DNA of 64,000 nt from Fortiea sp. LEGE XX443 (GTDB taxonomy: Bacteria > Cyanobacteriota > Cyanobacteriia > Cyanobacteriales > Nostocaceae). Both the position numbers and the translations under genes were made by a program. Within the stretch, counting starts at the first letter, position 1; the number at the start of each line of letters is the position of its first letter. The DNA lies in the NCBI RefSeq assembly GCF_015206815.1, contig NZ_JADEXZ010000019.1, positions 16,276-80,275 of the forward strand, given 5' to 3'. The notes beneath the pieces were generated by a model. The model was given only the letters and a program-made list of their open reading frames with translations. It did not search any database and was not told where the DNA came from. This document shows, piece after piece, positions 9,274-18,693 of the stretch.

Positions 9274-10467
9274 ATGACTCGCGTTATTGGTTTAATCAGT
9301 GGCACATCCGTAGATGGTATTGACGCTGCTTTAGTTGATATTTCTGGTACAGATTTAGATATCAAAGTGGAGTTGTTAGCAGGAAAAACATATCCCTATC
9401 CCGCCGAACTCAGAGAAAGTATTTTAGCTGTTTGTGCAGAGAAAGCCATCTCAATGGCAGAATTAGCAGAATTAGATGATGCGATCGCTTTAACTTTTGC
9501 TCAAGCTGCCCAAAATATTCAAACTGGTTATCAACCAGCAACTTTGATTGGTTCCCACGGGCAAACAGTCTACCATCGACCACCTGTGAAAGCAAGAGGG
9601 CAGAGAGGCAGGGGAGCAGGGGAGGATAACTCCTTTTTAGGCTACACTCTACAACTTGGGCGTGGTGATTTGATTGCATATCTTACAGGTATCACAACTG
9701 TCAGTAATTTTCGTGTTGCTGACATTGCTGTTGGTGGTCATGGCGCACCGCTTGTACCCAGAGTTGACGCTTATTTACTCAGCCACCCGGAAGAAGCACG
9801 GTGCATTCAGAATTTAGGCGGTATAGGTAATGTAGCTTACATACCACCCCGCCGCGATCACTGGTTAGAAAAAATGCGCGGTTGGGATACTGGCCCAGCA
9901 AATAGCCTCTTGGATTTGGCGGTGGAGCATTTAACTGCTGGTGCTAAAACTTATGATGAGGATGGTAAATGGGCAGCGATGGGTACTCCTTGCCATGCTT
10001 TGGTGGAACAATGGTTACAGCAAGATTATTTTCATCTACCGCCACCCAAATCTACAGGGCGTGAATTATTTGGTGTAGATTACTTGCAGCAGTGTTTAAA
10101 AGCTGCCGAACCATACCAACTTAGCCCATCTGACTTTCTGGCGACACTAACAGAACTTACTGCGGCTTCCATTGTTCAGAGTTACCAGACTTTTTTGCCT
10201 CAAATGCCACAGGGCGTATTTTTATGTGGTGGTGGAAGTCGCAATCTGTACTTAAAACAAAGGTTACAGACATTATTAGGAACAATCCCAGTTTTAACTA
10301 CTGATGAAGTCGGGTTGAGTGCAGATTTTAAAGAAGCGATCGCTTTTGCTGTGTTAGCCTACTGGAGACAGCTAGGTATTCCTGGTAACCTCCCATCCGC
10401 AACAGGCGCACCCTATGAAGTTCTGTTAGGAGAAATTCACCAACCCCTTCGGGTAGAGAGGAAATAG
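9274..10467 (+). CDS. anmK: Anhydro-N-acetylmuramic acid kinase
   Basis: Phosphorylates and opens 1,6-anhydro-MurNAc during cell-wall recycling. The start at 9274 is chosen because the family N-terminus is [20 protein letters not shown]; the open frame extends 51 codons further upstream into repeats. It gives 397 residues. Seen: the SGTSVDGID phosphate loop, [49 protein letters not shown] and [11 protein letters not shown]. An oddity is a stretch of about 16 residues ([15 protein letters not shown]) after the HRPP motif, coded by a purine-rich repeat like those seen between genes in Nostoc. It makes the protein longer than usual while keeping frame. Confidence 0.9.
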   Translation: MTRVIGLISGTSVDGIDAALVDISGTDLDIKVELLAGKTYPYPAELRESILAVCAEKAISMAELAELDDAIALTFAQAAQNIQTGYQPATLIGSHGQTVYHRPPVKARGQRGRGAGEDNSFLGYTLQLGRGDLIAYLTGITTVSNFRVADIAVGGHGAPLVPRVDAYLLSHPEEARCIQNLGGIGNVAYIPPRRDHWLEKMRGWDTGPANSLLDLAVEHLTAGAKTYDEDGKWAAMGTPCHALVEQWLQQDYFHLPPPKSTGRELFGVDYLQQCLKAAEPYQLSPSDFLATLTELTAASIVQSYQTFLPQMPQGVFLCGGGSRNLYLKQRLQTLLGTIPVLTTDEVGLSADFKEAIAFAVLAYWRQLGIPGNLPSATGAPYEVLLGEIHQPLRVERK

Positions 10468-10568
10468 TAAAAAATGCTCAAATGACCTCGTGGCACTGCG
10501 CCTATTACCTGTCACCTGTAATCTGTCCCCTTTTTAAAGCCTGACATTTTTGTGTTTCAAATATATCT

Positions 10569-11060
10569 TTGAGTCATATAAGTACTCGATTAATACAAGG
10601 AACTGAGAAGGTGGCTCACACTTTTTTAATGGAACCAGGACGCTGGACATTACAAGGCAGTTGGCTAGAACGCAATGGAATGCCAATCAGTGTTAAAGGT
10701 ATGACCTTGGTTGCTTGGAATCGAGATAACTGGTTCACAATGGCAACAAAGCTAATATTTCCTGGTAGCGATCGCTCGGAAATCTCTTTACAATACAAAG
10801 GGCGTTTGCATGAGGGCGAACGCCAGTATACTTTTTTGCTTCAGCATAATCTTTTGGGGCAGATTGAAGGTGAGGGCTGGATCGGTCTAGATACAATTGT
10901 GCAGCGCTATTGGGTACTGAGCGATCGTCAACGTCGTAGTGGCTTTGAAACTGTACATCGTATTTCAAATGAGACTTACTATTTGAGTTGTGGTGTTATG
11001 GTAGGTCATTCTTTAACTAGTACTATGGAAGCCAGCCTAGAACGTCAGCCACTTACATAG
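10569..11060 (+). CDS. Conserved-looking soluble protein of unknown function
   Basis: A 163-residue protein I cannot name. It is rich in Trp and alternating strands (RWTLQGSWLERNG, LVAWNRDNWFTMATKL, GEGWIGLDTIVQRYWVL), suggesting a beta-barrel or lipocalin-like fold. No signal peptide or membrane segment. The frame opens with TTG at 10569; a GTG at 10611 and an ATG at 10629 are alternatives, so the N-terminus is uncertain. HIP1 sites and core-like codon use support a real chromosomal gene. Confidence 0.6.
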   Translation: MSHISTRLIQGTEKVAHTFLMEPGRWTLQGSWLERNGMPISVKGMTLVAWNRDNWFTMATKLIFPGSDRSEISLQYKGRLHEGERQYTFLLQHNLLGQIEGEGWIGLDTIVQRYWVLSDRQRRSGFETVHRISNETYYLSCGVMVGHSLTSTMEASLERQPLT

Positions 11061-11576
11061 TATAAAAAGGTAAAAGTAAAAAGGCAAAAATAAAAAGAAA
11101 GATTGCTTATACCGCAAGCTTTTTAACCATTTCAAATGGTCTGCTTACTTCCGCCAAGCTGTACTAAGCTCATAATCATTCAAATTGCATCCCCGTGTCT
11201 TTCTGAGGCTAAGGATTATGTAACTTCAAGGCGGATTAGCTTAGTGCTATCCCAAGAGATCGCAAATCAATAGAAATCATAGATATTTATTTAGTCAAAA
11301 TTGGGCAAACTAAAAATAAATCAACATCAGATTGCGGAATGCTAGAAAACGTCAGGATGAATCTACCATTCCGTTGGTTTGAATTGGCATCTTCCACCAG
11401 TCGTAAAAACCACCCCCAGGCTAATGCTAGAAGTCCTCGCAAATAGGACTAAAAACTGCTTCAGTTCAAATCAATGAACTTTAGTGATGAGTCTAGAAAT
11501 TGATTTCTAGAGCGAATAATTTGCATATACTTTTTTTCCCACACACTTACAACCTGCTTTTGGAGTCGAATATTTT
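11061..11576. other. 516-bp intergenic region upstream of a Ser/Thr kinase gene
   Basis: No gene recognised. It includes an ACCATTTCAAATGGT palindrome near 11127-11141 and the 20-bp palindrome listed separately at 11492-11511. The long leader suggests a regulated promoter. Confidence 0.4.
11492..11511. promoter_or_regulatory. 20-bp perfect palindrome, candidate operator of the kinase gene
   Basis: TCTAGAAAT-TG-ATTTCTAGA, 65 bp before the ATG of the kinase gene at 11577. Symmetry and position fit a dimeric regulator site, though a 9-bp stem with a 2-nt loop cannot be ruled out at RNA level. Confidence 0.4.
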
Positions 11577-13142
11577 ATGTCAGACCCCAACATTGGACGC
11601 TTACTCGGCAAACGCTATCAACTCCAAGAGTTAATTGGTACTGGAGCTATGGGTCGAGTTTATCGTGCTAAAGATATTTTGTTGGGGGGTGTACCTGTTG
11701 CTGTCAAGTTTCTCGCTCTATCGATTCAAAATGAAAAGATGCGCTTACAAGAACGCTTTGAGCGAGAAGCAAAAACCTGTGCCTTGTTGGGACAAAAAAG
11801 CATCCATATTGTGCGAGTTATGGACTATGGCGTAGATGAAAACAACACACCATTTTACGTCATGGAATATCTACAGGGATACGGCCTGGGTCAGATTATT
11901 CGTCAGCACAATCTAGCTTTACCCAGATTTTTTAGTATGGTGCGTCAAATCAGCCTGGGGTTACAGTGCGCCCATGATGGCATCCCCGTTGATGGCACTG
12001 TTTACCCAATTATTCATCGTGATATTAAGCCCAGCAACATGCTGGTAATTCAAGACTCCAGTTTTGGGGAATTAGTAAAAATTCTAGATTTTGGGATTGC
12101 TAAGTTACTCCAAGCAAATAGCGACCAGACAAAATTTTATTTGGGAACTCTGGCTTATTCTTCTCCTGAACAGATGGAGGGTAAGGAATTAGACAATCGC
12201 TCGGATATTTACAGTTTGGGTGTGATGATGTTTGAAATGCTCACCAGTAAGATGCCATTGGTAGCACCAACTCACTCTTTTGGATCATGGTATAAAACAC
12301 ACCACACTCAAGAACCGCGCTCTTTTTCTGAAGTGAATCCTGGGTTACAAATTCCCAAAGAAGTACAAAATTTAGTCATGAGTTGTCTTGCTAAAGCACC
12401 AGGCGATCGCCCCCAAAAGGTGAGCGAAGTTTTAAGGGTGCTAGAATCTTTAGAACAAAATTATCGATCACACATAACTCAGCAAGATCACTCTACGCCC
12501 AAACCTCTAGCTACTCATACCATAACCATTCCCGTTGAGCTTCAGCCAAAAACAAAGGCTGATGTACAGGTATTACCTTCACACGACGAAATTCTTCGCT
12601 CTGTTTCTTGGCCAGATAATAAGCCAATTGCCGATATTGTTTTCCCCCACACGATTCGCGTCAACGACGAAGTTTTACCGGCCCTATGGGTGATGTTACC
12701 ACAACGGGAAATTCTCAAAAGATTCGTATGTAATCGTTATAATCAATTTCTTTTTTTGCCTGCACCCCATCCCATGCTGCTATGGATTACCGTTATCTAC
12801 AATCGCAAACATGGTGTTAAGTGGTTGCCTTATTACCTCGATCTTAAGACGAGTTTAGGCCAAGACATCGCTAGATTACTGGCAAAAAATGGTTACTATC
12901 GGTTGTTATTTTTTGCACGGGAAGCACCGAGTAACTGTTTTCATATTCTACTTTGCAGTATTGCTACTGCTCAACGCAAGAACCTAGAACAGTGGGCAGA
13001 AGAAAGTAAAATCTCAGGTTCATCTGTTGATCCACAAATTAGTAAAAATGTTCTCAAAAATGAGTACGAAAAAATTAAACCCCAAATTTTGTCTAAATTA
13101 GAAGCGATGGCGACAGATTCTCCCTTCGACCTTTCGGGCTAG
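11577..13142 (+). CDS. Hanks-type serine/threonine protein kinase
   Basis: A 521-residue soluble kinase. The catalytic domain covers about residues 10-295: Gly loop GTGAMGRVYRAKD, VAIK-type lysine in VPVAVKFL, complete catalytic loop HRDIKPSN, DFGIAKLL, and APE-equivalent SSPEQM. All key catalytic residues are present, so it should be active. Residues ~340-521 form an extra domain I do not recognise (QREILKRFVCNRYNQFLFLPAP, YYRLLFFAREAP). No membrane segment, so it acts in the cytoplasm. It stands alone with a long leader containing a palindrome. Target proteins are unknown. Confidence 0.88.
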   Translation: MSDPNIGRLLGKRYQLQELIGTGAMGRVYRAKDILLGGVPVAVKFLALSIQNEKMRLQERFEREAKTCALLGQKSIHIVRVMDYGVDENNTPFYVMEYLQGYGLGQIIRQHNLALPRFFSMVRQISLGLQCAHDGIPVDGTVYPIIHRDIKPSNMLVIQDSSFGELVKILDFGIAKLLQANSDQTKFYLGTLAYSSPEQMEGKELDNRSDIYSLGVMMFEMLTSKMPLVAPTHSFGSWYKTHHTQEPRSFSEVNPGLQIPKEVQNLVMSCLAKAPGDRPQKVSEVLRVLESLEQNYRSHITQQDHSTPKPLATHTITIPVELQPKTKADVQVLPSHDEILRSVSWPDNKPIADIVFPHTIRVNDEVLPALWVMLPQREILKRFVCNRYNQFLFLPAPHPMLLWITVIYNRKHGVKWLPYYLDLKTSLGQDIARLLAKNGYYRLLFFAREAPSNCFHILLCSIATAQRKNLEQWAEESKISGSSVDPQISKNVLKNEYEKIKPQILSKLEAMATDSPFDLSG

Positions 13143-13541
13143 GGTCTGATTGATTGCAAAATGTAAACTTTTATAACAAAAAATCTATATTCGGTTGTAA
13201 GCTCTACGTTATAGCAAATATAATGATTATCGATGGCGAGTGATCAGCTAGTATTTATTGGATCTACGCAAAGCTTGCACTGCATCCAATACAGCACATA
13301 AATTAGTTTACTTAAACAGCCACTATTAATATGGTTTAGTTTTAGTGACTAACTTACTCCCTACAATACAGTTTATTCTTAACAAATACATGCAGCCGTC
13401 AGGCTTGCTTTGCACATTGTTAAGTTTAGAATGGTTAATCTACAATTGCTGAATTAAAGTTGACGCCCCAGCATCCCCAGCTCTTTTCCTAGTTGGAACC
13501 AAGCAAGAGAAGGAGGTCGCCCACTGCGACACAAAACAACT
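13143..13541. other. 399-bp intergenic region between convergent kinase and nblA genes
   Basis: No coding sequence recognised. A small GTCGC-ccact-GCGAC stem at 13516-13530 lies just beyond the nblA stop and may help end its transcript. Otherwise AT-rich and unremarkable. Confidence 0.35.
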
Positions 13542-13739
13542 CTATGCCAAAGTGGAACCAGAATCTAAGCCCCACTGGTGCTTGAGTAGCTCTTGGTAAG
13601 TAGCTTCACGGACAACCATTTGTTCATATAGCTTGACTAAAAAATCTTTTGCTTGGTCATGGCTCATATTCTGCACTTGGGTAGCAAATGAGCGGATGCT
13701 GAACTGTTGTTCCAAAGATAATTCGATTGGTTGATTCAT
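13542..13739 (-). CDS. nblA: Phycobilisome degradation protein NblA
   Basis: A 65-residue helical adaptor that binds phycobiliproteins and directs phycobilisomes to Clp proteolysis, classically during nitrogen starvation and heterocyst formation. The sequence fits the family along its whole length: N-terminal PIELSLEQQFSIRSF, central VQNMSHDQAKDFLVKLYEQM, and C-terminal REATYQELLKHQWG. The ATG at 13739 gives the standard length. It is monocistronic with long spacers on both sides. I saw no perfect GTA-N8-TAC NtcA site upstream, but there is a 21-bp palindrome ~225 bp ahead of the start. Confidence 0.95.
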   Translation of the reverse strand: MNQPIELSLEQQFSIRSFATQVQNMSHDQAKDFLVKLYEQMVVREATYQELLKHQWGLDSGSTLA

Positions 13740-14298
13740 AAGTGAACTCCGAAAACAACGCGTAAAAGTGAGATTTTAGTGACACATATCCCAATAGGTC
13801 AGTAATGGGATAGTTGTTCTACATTTGTTCCTATGTATTAAGAAAGATAACAATTGTTTGACAACTTTGCCCACACTCCTTGGGATAAACTTCTGATATC
13901 CGTAATCGCTTTTGCCTAAACCTACTGGTATACAACTCAAGTATGCTGAAGCCGATTCCGGGAAATTTCACGATTCGTGAAATTAAATACCTGATTTTAA
14001 GCCGGCCCAATTTCAGCGAGGGAGATACTGATTAGAGGGATGGGTCAATAAAAGGTATTAAACCTGAATTATATGCGCCATATCGTATTATGTGCAAGAT
14101 GTCAATTGAACAAATTAGATAAACTTCGCCTCCAACAGGCAAATTTGGAGGTTAAAAACAGTTGTATCAAGTTGTAAACAATAAAAATGCTCAGACTGAA
14201 CAAATTAGTGAGTATATTTACTTGAAAAAATCAAAATGCGAAAGCCCAGAGCCAAAATTACTTTTGACCCTTGACCATTGTCTTTTTACCGTTGACTA
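13740..14298. other. 559-bp nblA upstream region
   Basis: Non-coding, between the nblA start and the end of the PP2C gene. The long length fits a complex nblA promoter. The only striking element is the palindrome at 13964-13984. No RNA gene recognised. Confidence 0.4.
13964..13984. promoter_or_regulatory. 21-bp perfect inverted repeat upstream of nblA, candidate operator
   Basis: AATTTCACGA, one central T, then TCGTGAAATT. The arms match over all 10 bp. It centres ~235 bp before the nblA ATG and could bind a dimeric regulator or form a hairpin. Confidence 0.45.
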
Positions 14299-15030
14299 TT
14301 AAGTGTCTTGCAGTTCAACGATGACAACTGTGATGTTATCATGTCCGCCTTGCTCTTTAGCAGCTTCTATTAGAGAGATAGAGGCTTTTTCTAGCAAAGG
14401 AATGTTTTGTAGACAATCAGCAATCTTCTCGTCCACCAATTCTTCGGTTAGACCATCACTGCACAACAGCAAGCGATCGCCTTGTGTTACATTTAGCGGT
14501 TGCACATCAAATTGGGTAAGGTCTTCCCGACCTAAACAACGGGATAACACATGGCGGAATGGGTGAACTCGTGCTTCCTCTAAAGTGATATCGCCAATCT
14601 TGATTGCCCTTGCAACCCAAGTATGATCTTCTGTGATTTGCTCTAGTTGCGATCCTCGCAAACGATACAATCTAGAGTCTCCAATATGAGCGCACCAAGG
14701 GGCTTCTGGCTGACGAAAAAGTACTGCTACAACAGTAGTACCCATATCAGCACGTTCAGGATGATGTTGCTGATCCTGCAAAATTGCTTCATTGGCCTGC
14801 CACAAAGCTTTTTCTAGCAATTGTGCATCGGATTCAGGAGAATGCCAGTTTTCTACTAAATGGGCTTGAATTTCCCGTGTGGCAATGTGGCTTGCTTCTT
14901 CACCTCCTGCGTGACCGCCCATTCCATCAGCCACGATAAAAAATCGTCCTTCGGGATCGACATAGTAGGCATCCTGGTTACTAGAACGAATAAGTCCCGG
15001 ATCACTAAAACCCGTGAATTTCAATTTCAT
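14299..15030 (-). CDS. PP2C-type serine/threonine protein phosphatase (Stp1-like)
   Basis: Metal-dependent phosphatase that reverses Hanks-kinase phosphorylation. The 243 residues show the whole PP2C set: SNQDAYYVD, VADGMGGHAGGEEAS with the metal-binding DGMGG, DMGTTVVAV, AHIGDSRLYRLR, LLLCSDGLTEEL and the final GGHDNITVVIVEL. It is a single-domain cytoplasmic type of normal length. Its start lies 18 bp after the ABC1 kinase stop, so it is the last gene of a three-gene minus-strand operon (17159 to 14299). Confidence 0.92.
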   Translation of the reverse strand: MKLKFTGFSDPGLIRSSNQDAYYVDPEGRFFIVADGMGGHAGGEEASHIATREIQAHLVENWHSPESDAQLLEKALWQANEAILQDQQHHPERADMGTTVVAVLFRQPEAPWCAHIGDSRLYRLRGSQLEQITEDHTWVARAIKIGDITLEEARVHPFRHVLSRCLGREDLTQFDVQPLNVTQGDRLLLCSDGLTEELVDEKIADCLQNIPLLEKASISLIEAAKEQGGHDNITVVIVELQDT

Positions 15031-15048
15031 AACTTTTTATTGCAATAA

Positions 15049-16785
15049 TTAATACATACGTTCATAACGGTCGAGGCGAAGAAGCAAGCGGATCAGTATT
15101 ACTGAAACTGCTGCTGCTACCAAACCAGCTAGCAGCGACAACCATACATAATGATTCACTAATAAAATGGTCGCTGACAGAGTAAATCCACTGATTATCA
15201 AAGCGTAGCTTATTCCTAGTTGAATATTACCCTGTCGCCGCAGCAGACGTTCTGATTCTATAGAACGCACTCGTACCCGCATGTCACCGCGCTCTAATTT
15301 CTCTAGGGTATCTTCTAGCCTACGTGGTAGTCCAAAGGCAGTCGTACTCACCTGAACTGCTTGACGACTTAATTCATTCAGGAAGCTATTACTGTCAGCA
15401 CCATTCATATTTGTCATAAGTTGCATTGCATAAGGTTGGGCAACTTCCATAAAATTAAACTCTGGATCTAAGCCCTTACCTACCCCCTCTAGAGTGGAAA
15501 AAGCTCTCATCACAAAAGTGAAAGTTGCGGGAAATCTAAATGGCTGATTATAAGCTATTTCGTATAGATCATCACTAATTGCTGCCACCGATTGGGTTTC
15601 AAACGGCTTATCCATAAAGTTATCCAGCATATACTGAACAGAACGCCGGACTGGCCCAATATCATCGACTGGGGCGATCGCTCCCAAATCAATTAGAGAT
15701 TGTACAACGCGATCGCCATCTTTTTGGGCAATCCCAAACAGGGTTTCCATAAGTCCTTCCCGGATATTGGACTTAATTCGCCCCATCATGCCAAAATCGT
15801 AGAAGATCAAACCACCATCTGCACTTACAGCAATATTACCTGGATGGGGATCTGCATGGAAAAAGCCATTATTGAGTAGCTGATGTAAATAAGCCTGAGC
15901 GCCTTGACGGGCAATTAACTTGCGATCTAAACCCGCAGCTTCTAAAGCTTCATATTGACTTATTTTAATTCCAGGCAGATATTCTAAAGCTAGAACGCGT
16001 GGGGAAGTGTAACGCCAGTAGATCCTTGGCACTTTCACCCAGTCATAACCGCGAAAGTTGCGGCGAAATGTATCAGCGTTACGACCTTCACTCAGATAAT
16101 CAATTTCTTCCCAAAGAATACGACAACATTCTTCGTAAATCCCCAGCCAATCTCGGCCTTTACCCCACTTGGGATGGTTTTGGAAGTAGCGAGCAATTCC
16201 CTTAAGAATTTGTAAATCTATCTCAAATAACTTCTTCAGTCCAGGACGCTGTACCTTGATAACAACAGCTTCCCCATTGTGCAGCACAGCTTTATGTACT
16301 TGCCCTAAACTCGCAGCAGCTAGAGGAATAGGTTCAAAACTTTGGAAGAGTTCAGGAATTTTCTTTCCTAATTCTTGCTCGATAATTGTCTCTACTTGCT
16401 CATAGCTAAATGCGGGGACTTTATCTTGCAACTTCGATAACTCCTCGACATATTCAGTCGGGAATATATCCGCACGAGTTGAAAACAACTGCCCAACTTT
16501 AATAAAGGTAGGCCCTAAGTCTAGTAGAGTATTACGCACCCAAATTGCTTGAGCTTTGCGCCTTGCAGCTTGTTTTGCTTCCGTTACACCGCCTGGGTAA
16601 CTCCAAGATTTGTTATAACGCCACAGTTTGAACATAAAGGTCAACACAAAAGACCAAATGTCCACAAAGCGGCGTTTGCTAGAGTAGTTTTCACGATTCC
16701 AACGGTATGCTTTGTCTGAATAACTTTGTTCCATATCTTTTGCGTACCGTTGGTTTGTCACCGAATCAACTGGAAGATAAGACAC
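15049..16785 (-). CDS. ABC1/AarF/UbiB-family atypical kinase
   Basis: A 578-residue membrane-associated atypical kinase of the ABC1 (UbiB/ADCK) family, linked to quinone and prenyl-lipid metabolism in bacteria and plastids. Visible family marks are the FIKVGQLFSTRADIFP KxGQ motif (~95-110), the Ala-rich nucleotide loop AAASLGQVHKA with the catalytic lysine in VVIKVQRPG, FFHADPHPGN and the metal-binding YDFGMMG. Two hydrophobic segments near the C-terminus (~520-565) anchor it. It lies between a DUF6825-like gene (59 bp upstream) and a PP2C phosphatase (18 bp downstream), so all three are probably one operon. The substrate is unknown. Confidence 0.9.
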   Translation of the reverse strand: MSYLPVDSVTNQRYAKDMEQSYSDKAYRWNRENYSSKRRFVDIWSFVLTFMFKLWRYNKSWSYPGGVTEAKQAARRKAQAIWVRNTLLDLGPTFIKVGQLFSTRADIFPTEYVEELSKLQDKVPAFSYEQVETIIEQELGKKIPELFQSFEPIPLAAASLGQVHKAVLHNGEAVVIKVQRPGLKKLFEIDLQILKGIARYFQNHPKWGKGRDWLGIYEECCRILWEEIDYLSEGRNADTFRRNFRGYDWVKVPRIYWRYTSPRVLALEYLPGIKISQYEALEAAGLDRKLIARQGAQAYLHQLLNNGFFHADPHPGNIAVSADGGLIFYDFGMMGRIKSNIREGLMETLFGIAQKDGDRVVQSLIDLGAIAPVDDIGPVRRSVQYMLDNFMDKPFETQSVAAISDDLYEIAYNQPFRFPATFTFVMRAFSTLEGVGKGLDPEFNFMEVAQPYAMQLMTNMNGADSNSFLNELSRQAVQVSTTAFGLPRRLEDTLEKLERGDMRVRVRSIESERLLRRQGNIQLGISYALIISGFTLSATILLVNHYVWLSLLAGLVAAAVSVILIRLLLRLDRYERMY

Positions 16786-16844
16786 TCTGATTCCTAAACT
16801 GTTTTTGATGAAGGTGTCATTTGCTAATGAGCATTGACTGTTGA

Positions 16845-17159
16845 CTAAACAGAACTACTGCGATAACGCTGTAATTCATTCCGCAATAGAGCAATTTCTG
16901 CTCGCAATTCATCAATGTTTGCTTGCAAATCAATTGAATCGGAAGCACCTGTGCCTGTTTGACCAGCATTAGCCGCTTCTGCTGCCCGATTTGCTCGTTC
17001 TGTGACTTCTTCTGTAAACTGACGCAGGTGTTCTCTCGCTTCCGCATCAAATTTACCGAACTCACTCAACGCATCGGTCAAGGCAACCTCTAGACGCTCA
17101 TTCATCACTTCAGCTACCGCTCTGCCTACGAAAAAGGCTTGTAAAAGGGGGTTACTCAT
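16845..17159 (-). CDS. Small cyanobacterial/plastid conserved protein (DUF6825-like)
   Basis: A 104-residue acidic, mostly helical protein. It begins NPLLQAFFVGRAVAEVMNER, has a central Ala-rich linker (RAAEAANAGQTG) and ends in a coiled-coil (IDELRAEIALLRNELQRYR). I believe this matches the cyanobacterial/chloroplast family DUF6825, from memory only. It is first in the operon with the ABC1 kinase and PP2C. No signal peptide; function unknown. Confidence 0.65.
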   Translation of the reverse strand: MSNPLLQAFFVGRAVAEVMNERLEVALTDALSEFGKFDAEAREHLRQFTEEVTERANRAAEAANAGQTGTGASDSIDLQANIDELRAEIALLRNELQRYRSSSV

Positions 17160-17720
17160 AAATTTTTGTTACGCTCATCCGCAAGAGAATTATAACTTGC
17201 CCGTATGCTTCACTGCTTCTATCTAGAAGTTTGAGGTTAACTTTACAAGTTAAAGTTAGATATTTTACAGTTAATAATTATAATCACATAGATATATAAT
17301 TATTGAACTAAGTATTAATTACTATATTAAGAAAATCTAAAAATATTTGATTAATCTGCTTAAGAGATATTCTGATTTGCTTAATTTCTTTATTTAAGAG
17401 GGCTTTATGGCGTTTCGTGTTTTAGTGCGGCACATTTCGTTGAAATTAGGGGCTAGAGGCTAGTTAGGGTTTACATCATGTCGTTGATAACTGTTATAAA
17501 ATTAGCTTCCTTTTGAATACAAGATTGAAGTTTATGTTTATTTACAGTTTTAATTGTTATACCAAAAAATCAACGATTTTTCTCACATTTACATCAAATC
17601 CAAGTTCATATTTTAAGGTAAAAAAACTAATTTTATTTAAGTAAAAAATATAAGCAACAAGGGATTATAGTAACAAATGTGGAAGAAAATTAATTTACAA
17701 TATTCACATCAAAATTAATT
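17160..17720. other. 561-bp AT-rich intergenic region
   Basis: Divergent spacer between the DUF6825-like gene and the lipoprotein gene. It has a TAACTTT/AAAGTTA inverted repeat at 17238-17258 near the former. The rest is AT-rich; no ORF, tRNA or terminator recognised. Confidence 0.35.
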
Positions 17721-18680
17721 ATGTTTGAGAATTTTTATGATTTGCAAAAAAACACACTTCGTAAATTCGCTTTAATTTTTTCTGCTATTAGTTTAACTAT
17801 TAGTAGCTGTACCCCTGAAAGAAGATCCATGCTCAGAGCAACATCTGAAAATTTCCGCAATCAAGCCGTTGAAGCTATTACAGCATATAGAGAAATTAAT
17901 CAACTACAGTTAAGAGAATCAACTGAGGATAATATAGACTCAACTATTGCTGAACTACTAAATAATCCTATCCTTGAGAATAATGATGAGGGCATCGATT
18001 TTCAACAGCTAGATTTAATTATTTTAGGAGATAAAAATCAGCCATCAGAACTTGATACAGCATTAAATAATTTACAAGCAGAATATGATAAAGCTGTAGA
18101 AATATTTACTAACCTAGAAACAATTGACATTGGAAGTAGAAAGATAGTAACTCAAGCAGTTCAACCAGCCCGGTGTTTAACAGTTAAAATGCTACGCCTT
18201 GCTCAACTCTTACAAAAAAATCCACCAAAACCAAAGAATCCTGAAAGAGCAGTAATTGGGGTAGAGCTAATTAAGCTGCGTCAACAGTACAGACAAATTA
18301 ATATATTAGAAACTCAGAAGAAAGAAATTGAAGATCAAGTTAGTATCCTAATCAATAAGTGGCGTAATCTGGATTTAGAAGAAAAAGAAATGGTAGAGAC
18401 TGCGATCGCTAAATTTATAGTAGCAGCAGATAAAGGTCAAAGGCTCTCAAAACTTATTGATGAATATCCTCATCTTAGCTTTGATGTAATTTCGTTTAGA
18501 GTTACTCAAATTTTGAGTTTAACTACAAATATTACTGGCAATAACTACAGTTCACTGACAGGAAAAATCAACACTATTGAGCAGGAAATAAAATCAGATC
18601 AAACTCTTAGTAGTTTCTTTATAGATGTTGTTAATGGTCAATCAAAGCCAGATAAATCTCAACTTAAATGCCAACTTTAA
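17721..18680 (+). CDS. Predicted lipoprotein with helical/coiled-coil body, unknown family
   Basis: A 319-residue protein I do not recognise. Residues ~13-33 form a signal peptide ending in the lipobox LTISSC, so Cys33 should be lipidated and the protein held at a membrane. The rest is strongly helical and rich in Gln, Glu, Lys and Leu (LNNLQAEYDKAVEIFTNLE, TQKKEIEDQVSILINKW), with no enzymatic motif. Codons are much AT-richer than in core genes. It is followed after 13 bp by another helical protein gene. Both may have been acquired together. Confidence 0.7.
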   Translation: MFENFYDLQKNTLRKFALIFSAISLTISSCTPERRSMLRATSENFRNQAVEAITAYREINQLQLRESTEDNIDSTIAELLNNPILENNDEGIDFQQLDLIILGDKNQPSELDTALNNLQAEYDKAVEIFTNLETIDIGSRKIVTQAVQPARCLTVKMLRLAQLLQKNPPKPKNPERAVIGVELIKLRQQYRQINILETQKKEIEDQVSILINKWRNLDLEEKEMVETAIAKFIVAADKGQRLSKLIDEYPHLSFDVISFRVTQILSLTTNITGNNYSSLTGKINTIEQEIKSDQTLSSFFIDVVNGQSKPDKSQLKCQL

Positions 18681-18693
18681 AAAGGTGTGAATA

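Noticed and set aside
13740..14298. NtcA box GTA-N8-TAC upstream of nblA
   Set aside because: Only near-misses with wrong spacing were found; none fits the consensus.
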